From Stercorarius parasiticus (Eukaryota; Chordata; Aves; Charadriiformes; Stercorariidae), in the NCBI GenBank assembly GCA_013396915.1, contig VWZL01002552.1, forward strand, positions 9,313-73,312: 64,000 bases of DNA. The letters run 5' to 3'. Below the pieces are notes generated by a model, which did no database searches, was not told where the DNA came from, and saw only the letters and a list, made by a program, of their open reading frames with translations. How positions within the stretch are numbered: position 1 is the first letter of the stretch; each line of letters opens with the position of its first letter. Made by a program: the position numbers and the translations under genes. Positions 1 through 21,240 of this stretch are shown here, piece by piece.

Positions 1-460
1 CCGGGGCGGGAGACGGCTGCGCACCCGCGACCCTGAGGCGAGGGAGGGGCGGGGGCGGTTTGCGCCGGCGCGGCGGGGGCCGGGGGGAGTGGTTGGTGGT
101 TTGTTCGTTCGTTCGTTCGTTAAAACGTCGTCGCCGTTTTGGGGCCTGGTGGGGGAAATTGGTGGGTGTTTGTGCGCGTGTCTTTGGGGCGCGATGGTGG
201 AGCAGACAGTCTACGATTGGAGCTTTGGTTGTCTTGCGCGGGTGCCGGGTGCCAGCAGCGGCCCTGCCCCGGGGCGGAGGCGAAGCTACTGAAGTAATTT
301 CTGTCAGTGCTTGGAGGAGTCCCTCAGCCGGCGAAGGGACTTGCTGCCCTCTTGCAGTTATTGTTCGTTGCTTTCAAAGCACTGAGACGCGTTTCTTGGC
401 GTGAGGTTTTGTATTGTTCTGTCTTTTGTGTGAGTGTGTGCGATCGGGGAACCAGAGCGT
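1..460 (+). promoter_or_regulatory. NUDT12: CpG-island promoter and 5' leader of NUDT12
   Basis: The first roughly 300 bases are strongly GC-rich and full of CpG, unlike the AT-rich remainder. Sp1-type GC boxes are visible at 3-10, 46-55 and 51-58. The layout fits a TATA-less housekeeping promoter followed by a non-coding first exon. A possible splice donor is GTGAGG at 401-406, with a second GTGAGT at 430-435; I cannot decide between them. The short ORFs here (60-404, 89-292, 307-510) have no family resemblance and are treated as leader noise. The transcription start is not determined and may lie left of the window edge. Confidence 0.6.
102..121 (+). repeat. (GTTC)n microsatellite in the leader
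   Basis: Four to five tandem GTTC units lie inside the CpG island, just downstream of the GC boxes. It is a short simple repeat with no evident function. Confidence 0.8.
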
Positions 461-749
461 GTTTTTCATGTTTAAAGGAGCTTCATGTTCATAGCAAAAT
501 CTTTCCTTAAGCCTCTTTTAAAACTAGGCTTGATTATTAAGATAAAATTCCACTGTATTTGGGAATGTGTGGGACTAAAATTGGGAATAACAGTCATACT
601 ACTAAGAAGAATTTGTTGTGTCCATACTCTTGATGATGATATTGGTTATCTATGTACCATTAAATTTAATACTTTTACTTAAATCCTTTTACTAACGGTG
701 GATATGTTTTTAGGCATTTTTTTTTCCTTTTTTTAACTTAGTTGACACA

Positions 750-10333
<9,584 letters not shown>

Positions 10334-12470
10334 TTCAAATAATTGATTTCTTTAAGTTAAATTACTTCTTGTAGTGAATGCTAAATTAGGAATAAATTGG
10401 AAAGAATGGTTTATGTAGTAAATGTGCAACCACATACATTTTTGAGCCTTTCTTTTGGCTCCTGAGCTAAGCTATGCAAGCCTTTGTACAGTTTTTCAGA
10501 TCCGAATTAGAAATGGACAGCAACCCAGTGATTATCCCAAGAAAGCAAGCAACAAATAGCTAAAATTGGTACCTTGTTGTGCACAGGATGCTTTTACGTT
10601 TTAGAATTGAATTATTATGGTTTTTACAATTATGCTCTTAACATTTGATTTGGTCTTTCTGTCCCCACTGGAAGGAGTCACGGCATTACAAAGAGGCCTG
10701 ACCTTGCCTGCTGTTTGAACTCCGTATTTACATCCTCCTGTTTTGTTTTAATTGTTGCTCTCTTTCTCATTTTTTCCTATCTCCATCCTTTAAATTTTGC
10801 CTGGTACAAAAATCAGAAGTCTTATCAGCAATAGGTATTTTTAAGCTAATAGAACACTTAAATGGTGAATATGTGGTACTTTATCTTTTACATTAATAGC
10901 CCTTCAAGCAGGGTATTTACTGCTCCAGTCTGATTTGGCCTGCACTTATCCAATTGTAGGTCAGCCTGAATTTAAAAGTATAACACAGTACTTTGTTTAT
11001 GAAAAAGGTATTGGGGAATCATCCCCAAAAGCCTAAATATTAGTTATTTTTTGTAAGATAATAATGTACTTACTGACCCGAGGCAGTGAGTTATTTAATT
11101 CTCTGACAATTAGAAATGGAACTGCAGAGTAATGGAGGAGAAAAGTAGATTAATTAAACAAGACATAATATCTCACAATATGTATGAAGTTCTTTTACAG
11201 AAATGGAGACACTAAGATTGTTACTGCTGTTAAGAATTTTACAGTTGAAAGAAATACACTAACCCCAGCTGTGAGACTGGGAAAGCAATATATGAATTAA
11301 AACTTTACTTATATGTATTTAATGCTACAGTTCAGATTTGTGCCTTAATTTATTGCATTATTGAAAAAAAGGTTAACTTAATATTCTTTCAAAATGGAAG
11401 ATTATAAAAGTATACTGTTTTTATTATTAATGTAATTATGTAATGGTTAGTAGTCTGTGATAGTGCAGTCATTGCAGTGATACAAAAAGAAGTGCAAATG
11501 ACCAGAAGGAAATACAATGATAGTCGTAAATATTAACTTATTATCATATGGTGATTTATTTAGAGTAACTTGAATATTTTTTTTTAATCAGTGAATGATG
11601 TCAGATTTGTTTCAAAATTCTCTGGAAACTAGAATCAGTAAAAATGTTTTACAAATCGTAGTAGTTCTTTTTCTTCCATCCAGTGTCATACTATGCTCAG
11701 CAGCTTTATTTTTAATTTTTTTTTTATGCAGTGTGTATAAAACTTTAAAGCAAGAAGCATTTCTGACAGACTTGGAGCACTTGACAAATCACTACATTGC
11801 TTCATTCTCTCCCTTGTTTCAGCTAAACCTACAAATGAAGAAAGTCAGGTTATCTGTTGAGCCATCTGAAAATGGGAAGGAGCAAGACACTACTTCCCTT
11901 AAAAAATTGCTTTTACAGGGAATGGGTAGTAGGAAAAACTGTCATGGACTATGGCTACCAGCAGGATAGCGTGTTTTCAGCGGAATTAATGTTTTAAAAC
12001 AGTTGTGGGACAGAAGGAAGCCTAGTTGCAGGTTGTTCATACGGGTAAAGTAGAACATGGGACAGTATGCAAATGGTGGAAGCTAAGCAATGCAAGGAAT
12101 TTTTAACAACTACTATGATGATTACACATTAAGAGAGGTGAACAAGGAAGGAATGAGGTGCACATGGAAGAGTAAGGATAAAGCAAAGAGTAAATATAGG
12201 TAGTGTAAAGATAAATAATTTATCATATTGAGGTAACTAAAAATATGTGTAAAAGACCCATCCTAATATTAGTTTTTCATGTAGGAAATTGTGTTGGGTT
12301 GGCATAGAGATGGGTTTGTAACTGAAACTCAGAAGAAAGTATCCATAACCAATACTGATATTAAGAATCAGACTATTTTTTTTAATTGAGAATCTGTATA
12401 AACAATATATATCTGCATTTACAATGCTAATAAATAATTTGAAAATTTTCGTTTTACTGCATGAATAAAG
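10334..12470 (+). other. NUDT12: Probable NUDT12 3' UTR and flank
   Basis: AT-rich sequence after the stop. AATAAA hexamers occur at 10391-10396, 12429-12434 and 12464-12469. Which of them is used cannot be told from sequence alone. The 124-codon ORF at 11595-11969 has no conserved look and lies in this zone. Confidence 0.4.
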
Positions 12471-14344
12471 AAGAAAAAGGATAATTTGAAAAAAAGCACA
12501 ACACTGCTACTCTCAAACTCAGAGGTTATTGTTCTAATGATCTTTCAGTTCTAATAAATTCTGGTGTTGCAACAATTTTTAATCAATTTATATACAGTTT
12601 TAAAAGCTAAACCAAGAGCCCTTTTTAAGCTTTCTTTTCTTTTTTCCCCTCACCAACAGGTCACTCATTCACAGAGAAAATAACAAACACCCCATGTTTA
12701 AGAAAACTAATTTGATAATTTTAATCTCTTATTTAGGGTGAAACTTTTCCTGGCTTTATATTACTTAATTTGACCTGTTTGTAGGTGGTAGGATTGACAT
12801 ATAGTTTGAAAATACCTATGCATAGAAATTTTCTGACGGATAGTTATTGTTTGCAGATTACATAAGAAATACACAGTTGAAGAGCCAAATGTCATAGTTA
12901 TTTAGCAACTAGAGCAATTTAGAGAAGTACAACATTAAATTTAGCAACAATTAAAGAGTGTAGTGGTTCTGACTAGAACATGGTCAGGGCAACACCTTTT
13001 TAAGGTTTGAATTGTTTGCCTTATCCAAAAGACTGCAGCTTTGCAAACAGGCTATTTCTTGACACTAAGTTAGTGCAGTACATTAAGAGAATAGTACTCC
13101 TTAAACCAATAAAAATAGAGGGTTTTGTTCATGATGTGTAATAATGATCTAACTCTCTCCCTTGCTTCTACAGTGGTACCAGAGCAAAAAGACTACTCAT
13201 TACACATAGATGTACAGGGCAGAAAATTCTGGAGATGCCTTTTCTCTCCCAATTTGCCTGTACATTAATGAGGATTAATTTCTATTAAGTATATAATTTT
13301 TAAATATTCTGTATTTTATCTGTTTTTGAATTTACAATAATTTACAAGTATTAGAAATAGTAATTTTAAAAAGTGGAAAAGAAATAGATGAGGTGTTTAA
13401 ACATAAACCAAAATGGATACTACTAACCAAGCTGTAAGGTCACGTGATGAGCTCATGACATCTTATGTAAGCTCTTCTAAGCATGATACCGATTGTGAGA
13501 TTTTTACAAACTTTGCATTGGTCCCTATAAGCCTACTTCTGTCTCATTTTTCATATTGGATATGTGTAAACACGTGAAAGATAAATCATTCTAGCGTTGA
13601 TACTATAGCCTGAACATTGTATTTGCCAAGTTGGTAAATTACTATCTTGAGTTCTACAACATGTGAAGGAAAAAGGGGTGGATGTCAACAGGCTGATTAA
13701 AGGTAGACTAGTCATGATGCTTCATGGAATTAAATATACTAATCTGATTCTGAGCTTAGGAGACAGAAATAGAAAACGAAGTGGAGCAAGACTGTGAACA
13801 ACACTGCTCCCTCTTTTAATGATGTCATCTGGTTGATTAAGACTTTTCAGACAAACCTGACATTTTGTAAAGCCCCATTAGATTGAGTTTTTCTTACCTG
13901 CTTTAGCTGTTAAGAGTTAAATAACTAGTAGTTCTTTATTGCCTCAGTGATTGGAAGGGTATGTGTATACAGCATATCATTGCTGACTGGGGCTGACAGT
14001 ACAGAAGTGGGTAAGTCCCAAGGAAAAAAAATTTGAACTTGTTATCCTATTAAGCCTTAGCAAGACAGCTAGCCCATCCTTCATGAGCTTAGAAAGGCAA
14101 CTATTCACAGAGAGTCCATAATAGCAAGCATCCGAGGAAAATGAATGTTGGTTCATACTAACAGTAAGTACAAATATCTTTTTCATTTTTATTTTTTTTT
14201 AAATGACACCCTGTCAGGTAATATTCTGTAGATACTAATTGTTGTAACTCATAGCTTTTACAAATACAGGATTTCTGAAGGTTTTTTGCCCAGTAGATCC
14301 GTTTAAAGAATGTCAATTACAGTTCAGTATATAGTTTAGTTTTC

Positions 14345-14462
14345 TGAATAAGTAAGAATGATAGTTTCCTAAATAGAAGGGATTTTTCAGATGGATTTTT
14401 GATTGTGAGTAGATAAGAATGTTTTCCTAAATGATAGGGTTGTCTAAGATGGATTTTTGGTT
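14345..14462 (+). repeat. Diverged tandem duplication, about 60 bp unit
   Basis: Two neighbouring segments (about 14345-14402 and 14406-14462) share the order of words TAAGAATG, TTTCCTAAAT, AGATGGATTTTT with indels between them. It is an old local duplication. Confidence 0.65.
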
Positions 14463-15571
14463 CCCAAGACTGTGTGTCATTTTAGCATATAGGAACCTAA
14501 AAGTGTAGTAGTACATAATTTTAGAGGTTAAAGCCTACCTGAATGAACTTCAGTTTCCTATTTGTATTGTCTTTCTGCAACTAATATTTCAGATGTGGAA
14601 TGTTGTAAGACTACAGGATTATTAATCAAGAAGGAATATTACATATTCTTGAGTAGAAAAGCTTACAAATTCAGTTTGCAGCACTTGGATAAGCCTGGAT
14701 AGCAAGGTTTTTCTCCTACCATTTCATCGTCCTGCATACTGCGCTACTTTTGGTAAAGTACTTTTTTATTTCTCTTTAAGGAGAGAAATATTCTAACACT
14801 TGAGGTCTTCCAGTTCAGTGAAGAAACGTAGGCCTTTTCTTGCTGCACCTGCTAAAACTAAAGAGCCTATGAAATAGTGAACATCCCATTTTCTGTCATT
14901 CTAAACTGAAATTATGCCTCATTAATGCAGTATAAATTGTTCTTCTGGAGAAAGTGGCACTGGAAACTGCATAGTCAGAAAATATGGTATCATAAGTGTC
15001 CCCATCTTAGATGCCAGAAGTCAAATCCTATAAGCTAGGATAGGGGTTTTTGCCCTTATTGCATTCTATGAGAAATTAAAGATTTTTCTCACTTAATTGT
15101 AATTTATATTTTGTAGTCATAGACATTCTCAAAATAAAAAGCTACCTAATTTTCAAAGAAAATTGTTACAGTGTATAACTATATTTCTTTTGGTGAGCTG
15201 AGTTTCGACTATAATCAAAGATTTTGTATTTACATTATTTCTGTTAGGATTGATGAACAGTTCTGAAGCTCAAAAAAGTTGAATAATTCAGATGATTGAC
15301 AAAGAATTGTGCTTCACTGACAGTAACATCTTGGACTATAGAAATTATATTTCATTATTGGAGATGGTCCTGTATTACAGTGAGATTTCTACTGATTTCA
15401 TGACCAATGGCCACATCACATCTGAAGGGTATTTCACTTACCTGCTGTCATATTTGATACTGACAAAGCATGAATTACATGCCAAAACAGAAACAAATTA
15501 AAAGTGACTAAAATGCAAGATAGAGCACTAAATATCAGAATGACAAACTCACTGACTAATCCAGCTAACTT

Positions 15572-15725
15572 TCATACAATCACAGAGTGGTAGGGGTTGG
15601 AAGGGACCTCGGGAGATCATCTAGTCCAACACTCCTGCCAGAGCAAGGTCACCTAAAGCTAAAGTAGGTTGCACAGAAACGCGTCCAGTTGGGTTTTGAA
15701 TATCTCCAGAGAAGGACATCCGAAT
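15572..15725 (-). mobile_element. CR1 LINE, 3'-end fragment
   Basis: This is the reverse complement of a bird CR1 3' terminus. The plus strand reads ATCACAGAGTGGTAGGGGTT, then GGAAGGGACCTC and ATCATCTAGTCCAAC, diverging after about 150 bases. It is heavily 5'-truncated and non-coding. Confidence 0.9.
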
Positions 15726-17602
15726 TAGCAGTTTTTCATTTGGTTTCTGAAACAGGAATAGCAGAGGCCCGACAATGTGAACAGAAATGGCAATTCATGG
15801 GAATTCTTATAACAGATTTTCAGAACTTTTGCAGAAGCCAAAATGATTTTGTCCAGTATAACAGAGATATAATGCACAATAAAGTATGTTCTCTGCCAGT
15901 TTTTAAAAATACGTTTTTACATAGATGATAATGAATACGTGAACATCTATTGCATGAAACTGATACCACTGGAAAAATCTAATCAGTAGGTTGAAATACT
16001 TGTCTTAAAATCATCACGTAATCTCTGTATGGACCATTTACAGTACAGAGGCTACCTATGGGTTCTCCCTTTTGTTGCAGTGGAAAACAGTGCATGTCTT
16101 TAGATGAGGGTAGAAATGAACAATGTTGATGCAGAAATGAAACATCTCTGAAATAAGAAATAAATGCTTACAGTTATTAACACATTATTTATTCTTGTGG
16201 CAAAAGCTCAAAAATAGTTAAACAGAAAGCAAGATCAGCTTTGTGAGTAGGTAGAAGCTTTGTAAGAAAATGAGTTTTATATATGGTTTTGCAGAATTTG
16301 AGAACTGAAAGCTGTACCTGTGACTTGACTGCTGCCTAAAAAGGCAGAAATGCTTGTGCATATACAGCACATGATAGCTGAACTATTTTTTACTATGACT
16401 TTGCTGGCACTTGCATTCTCAGTTAAAATAATTTTGAAAACACTTGGCTGACTGCTGCTTTATTAGCCTTTTTTGAAACTAAAGTGAAGAGCACCCTGCC
16501 TGCAGGGAAGTATCTTTAACATAATGGCAAGAATAGTACACCCACTATTCCTTTAAAAAAGATTGGTCAAAACCTATTTAACACTTTGTCTGGTGTCACT
16601 TGTTGCTTATAAAAGTGTCCAAAATAATGCAAAATCTAATGACATGGGGTTTGGATTTCCTGTGTGTGCTCATTCATAGCATAGGTGATGTTCTTAGCTG
16701 CTTAGACAGTAACCTTCCTAGAGAATCAGAACTGCAGAAATAATATTGACTGGTGTTTGCTGCCTTTTCATGATCTGAAAAAGCAAGATCCTGATTTGGT
16801 GTGCTTATTAAAAGTGCCACAGCACATTTCATGAGATAAAATGGTTGATTGCCGGGTCCTATACAATACCTGTTGCAGATTAATTTCACTTGCCCATGCT
16901 TTTCTAAGCATTTCATTTGGGTTTGCTATTCTAATAGCAAATTGGATACTGCCAGATAACTACTGAGTTCCATTTGAACAGAAGCTGATTCTTTGCAGCC
17001 ATACAATTTGTGTTTTAATTAATTTTGTAAAATGCTCTAGGGTCCTCTTACAGCCCCTGTAAGTGTTTGCCTGCTTCCTTTGTTCTAGACATTTTGTAAA
17101 GACATTTTTAAAGACCAGTCTTTTCTGGAAAACATATAGATGAAACTGTAAACAAATGAAAAAAAGATACATACCAGCTGAGGCAAAGAATAAGAAACAC
17201 TACTAAGACAGGCATTTTTGGCATAAAATACATTCTTTGGCAATAGTATTGCAGAAATGGGTGTTCAGAAGTTATTCAAATAATGTAATGGTGGGAGATT
17301 GATAAAGAGATTTGGAGCATCTTTGTAGAAAAAAGACGAAAAATGGAAGGTAATTGAATAAGATGTGCTTGATTGAAGTAAATAAGAGACAAATCAATTA
17401 TGAGCCCTTTTTGCCTGCTCTCTATGTGAAACTACTGTGCTCTCCACAATTCATGCTAATGACATTGTCTCTTAAGAGTAAATTATTTGTGGGGCATCTG
17501 CCTCAATGCATAAAAGCTAACGCAGGTAATATGCCACAAAACACAATCAGTAAGGAGTGTCAAAGGAAAAATTCACAAGCAAAAATCAAGTTTTAAGAAT
17601 AA

Positions 17603-17636
17603 TTATTTAGATAAGATTTTATCTTATCTTAAATAA
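17603..17636. repeat. AT-rich inverted repeat (hairpin)
   Basis: The arms TTATTTAGATAAGAT and ATCTTATCTTAAATAA pair with one bulged base around a 3-4 base loop. It could be chance in AT-rich DNA or a remnant of a palindromic AT repeat. Confidence 0.5.
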
Positions 17637-19079
17637 GAATTTAAAAATTATTTTATAGGAGGAGAGGAGCTAAGTAGTGAGAGACTGGGCCAAACATAGC
17701 TGGTAATTTGAGGAGCAAAGTCAAAGCAAAGATTAGTATGGAATAGAAAAATATTGAAAAATGCAAGATGAGACAGATGGAAAGTCAACGAGAACAAAAT
17801 TCAGTGTAGTTAAGGTTATCTAGGGCAATGGAAACAAAACGTTGGATTCTGTATCCAGAGGGAGGAAATGAATCAGAAGGCTTTGATGTGGTGGAAATAA
17901 AAAAGGGAAGAGCAGTAGAAGGTTGTTGTTTCAGAAAGGCTTGTTTGGGTATTCTGTGACATCATTCTTCTGCAGTCTCTGAATGGTATAGGATTCAGTG
18001 GGGGAGTATTCAGTGAGCTGCCACTGTATGTGTTTATAGCCATGCTTTCCACAACATAAGATACTGAAATTATAAGAACGATACATACCATCTAAAAGGG
18101 CAATGAATATTGTCCTGAAAGAACATTAAATATTTCTCAAATGTATTGTGTCACCAAACCATTCCAATTCAACATTATTAAATATATTCTCCATGTTTTC
18201 CTTTTTTTTTCACTTTGTCTTTTCTGCTAGTGTCTCATTACTGTATAGGTTCACTCAACGTGCTTGTTTAGAAAACTTAAGAACACACGTGTTTTCACAT
18301 AAAATCTCCGTTACATAAATATATAAAAGTGAAGTAAAATAACTCCTATGTTTTCAGTTTTACTTCCAACCAGCATTTTAAAGGCAACTTTGCCTGCCTA
18401 ACAAATGGGCTGAGAGGCATACGTTAGAAAAATATTTTGTTGCCTTTATTATCACAAAGCTTGTCATCACCTGCATTATTCGGAAAGAACTACTATTACG
18501 GATGTTATTCACAGTGAAAATGAACACATTTCACTCAAAAATTTAGTTATTATTCTGAGCTAAACCAAGCACTGCTGTTTGTAGTAAGATAACCTGTCAC
18601 GTACAGCACTATGTCAGTGGATGTTGGCTTCCACCCAGTGAACTGCTGAGTGCCTCTATTCTCATCTAAGCTAATTGGACTAGTGTTCATCTAGTGTCCA
18701 GCAGTGGACAGAAGAGTCCCTAATGCAGGGTCTTACCCTGCAGTCCCGGTGCATACAACTAATCCTTACTCAAGTCAATAGGTCTACTCATGTGATTGGG
18801 ATTGAAGGTAATGAGATTCCTAATTCTGTCAGCACATTGTAGCTGTAGGACCAACAAAGCAAGAATATACGAAGACAACGCAAGGAAAATATGCATAGAA
18901 AAGTGAAAAGCAAAGAACTGGTACCTCTTTCTCTTAGAGGAGAAAGGCATAAATTAACATATGGAAATATAGTAGAGACAATAAAATTATTTGCATCATA
19001 AAGGTTCTTTCTAATGTTTACCTAAAAATTACTTTAAGATATCAACAATTTAACGTTTCATATACAATTAAAATAAATA

Positions 19080-19122
19080 ATATATGAATATATATATATG
19101 TTTCATATATATATATATCTGA
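19080..19122. repeat. (AT)n microsatellite
   Basis: Runs of AT dinucleotides interrupted by TGTTTC. A simple repeat, self-complementary. Confidence 0.8.
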
Positions 19123-21148
19123 GAGATGGTAGTCTTAATCACAAATAAACAGTGCAAACAATCATTCTAAATTAACATTTAATCTACTTAGTACCAATTA
19201 CAGAAATAACAAAAAAAAAATCCAAAACAAAACAGCTTAATCATCCTCTTCAGCTAGGTCTTACATCTCATCTTTAAGCACATAGCAAAATCTGTAATCC
19301 TGCCACTATGAGCAACTTTGACCTGTGGCTGAACTTCCTGGGAAAGGAACTGAGTGTGTAGCATCTTCCTTAGGTTGAATTGAGAGAATTCCTAGAAGTA
19401 AAAATATTTTCTCATTTACAACTTAATGAAATATAACTGAAACCTCAAGTATCACGATCACATTATGGACCTCTGTCAGACTATTGTTCCTATTGTCATA
19501 AATACATGTGTCAATCTGCAGATCTCACATAAGACACCTCTAAATATGAGTTTGATACTCTTAGCATACTTGCATATGTAACTTTTTAAGAGAATATTGA
19601 TTTTTATCTGGCACAGCCTCATATCCAAAACTACAGATAAATATCAGTCCCAGCTCTTGCCTCTGTGTCCTTTAAAGCCTTGTCTTTGGATTTAAGATCA
19701 TTCTTCCCACTGAGAACAGAGCTCAGCTGGCTGTCTGTCAAGATTTGACTTAAAGACACCTGGAAAAAACAGAGACATATAGTTTCATCCTGAAAATTGA
19801 CAACGTAAACATTCCAACGTGCCTGCTGTGAAGTAAATACAAGACTCTCCCAATTTCCCTAGAACGTCTTCCAAAAAGACAGGGAAGAATGTCTGCATTT
19901 TTGCAGGCAACTAATGGATGTGTTAGTGCACTGGTATATTCAGTCATATAGCCTCACACAAAATTAAAAAGTTTCCAGAAGTGGAAGTCAATGACTGTGG
20001 CTTGGAAGAAGAATTTCTACCCAGTTGTTTGTCTAGCTGTGTATCACTGCACACGGTGACTTGTAACATGAGTCTGATAGTGCCAATGCAATGATTTAAA
20101 AAGCTTTATCCTAATCGTCATATATTATAACGAAATCCATGTATCTCCATAACACTTCAGTTTAATATAAATTTAAGTTCTCACTTTAGTGGTCAGCCAC
20201 AAGAAGATGACTGACTAACTAAACATGGATGCAAAGCTCAGCTCCTAGTTGAGGGTTTAGGGATTCTTCATTTGTCTCAAATTATTGAAATGCACAAATA
20301 GTAACATCCATAATGTTTCCCCTGGGCTGAGCCTTGTTTGATACTACATTTCTTATTCAATTTAAACAGTGACATTTCCCACCAGCCCATTGAGAAACAC
20401 AAATAAACTTTTTAATTTTTATCTTCCTGATTTTGTGAAAATAATAATACTTAAAAATTAATTATTAGAGTTTTTCCACTGCCATTTAATTTTGAGTGCA
20501 GTAGGTCTTCAATACTAAGCCAGCATTAACAGTTAATCTTACATTTAACAAGTTTCCCTATGAGACGAAAAAATCATCTAAGACAATTTTTTTCTTTCCA
20601 CAAACAAATGCAAGGGACAACCCAAACTGTGAGATGCAGATTGGTCTTGGTTTGCTCTGCATGCGTCTCAGTTATGCAGTCCTAACTGAGGCCTTCTATT
20701 CTCTTATATTGTCTGAATTTTTCTCAAGAGAAAAACCAATGATTGTTAAGTATTCCATTATGTATATAAATAAGATTTAATTCAAAATGAATGCTTAAAA
20801 CAAAATATTAATCTCTAAAAATCAGAATTAGATAAAATCATAGGCTGGAAAAGGTCAGCCTCTGCCCAAATCTTCCACAGACTTCAAAGAGTATTGGTTC
20901 AGGCCCCATAACTGAGATCACCAGACCTTCACTGTAAGCTGTTTGGAAAGCTCTGAAAATTTGGTCCCAAATAACTAAGAGAAGAAAATAGATGTGTTAG
21001 TACCTGCTCTAGCACTTCTCTATTTTTCATTATAACCAGTCAGTTCTTACACAAGAGAAAAGCCAAGTTAAAGAGCCTGAGAGAGTTAGAGAGCAAAATT
21101 ATTCCAGAGAAACTTTTCTCATTATTCAATGTCTTCTCTCCCACGCAG

Positions 21149-21240
21149 AAGAGCAGAACCCAGATGCCCTCAGTGCTTAGAAATGAGTAGAAAAAGAAGA
21201 AAAAGCTGCAAGGGCAGAAAGAGCTCTGATTCCAGAGAAT
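21149..21240 (+). CDS. PDZPH1: PDZPH1 first identified coding exon (proposed ATG 21183)
   Basis: It has a strong pyrimidine tract and acceptor CCACGCAG ending at 21148, and donor GTAAGT at 21241. From ATG 21183 it encodes [19 protein letters not shown] plus one base, exactly the phase the next exon needs (T|AT = Tyr20). G at -3 supports the start. The same frame is also open to the exon's left edge (..RCPQCLE before Met), so translation could begin in an unseen upstream exon. Confidence 0.65.

Larger units (their letters stand above)
12471..21148. other. Intergenic region between NUDT12 and PDZPH1
   Basis: About 8.7 kb of AT-rich sequence. It contains a small CR1 piece (15572-15725), a diverged local duplication (14345-14462), a hairpin (17603-17636) and an AT microsatellite (19080-19122). 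None of the short ORFs has a recognisable domain. It probably also contains one or more 5' exons and the promoter of PDZPH1, because the first coding exon I can define has its own acceptor; I could not locate them. Confidence 0.6.

Noticed and set aside
11595..11969. 124-codon plus-strand ORF with a hydrophobic stretch
   Set aside because: No domain resemblance, lies in the probable NUDT12 3' flank, and the hydrophobic part comes from a T-rich run.
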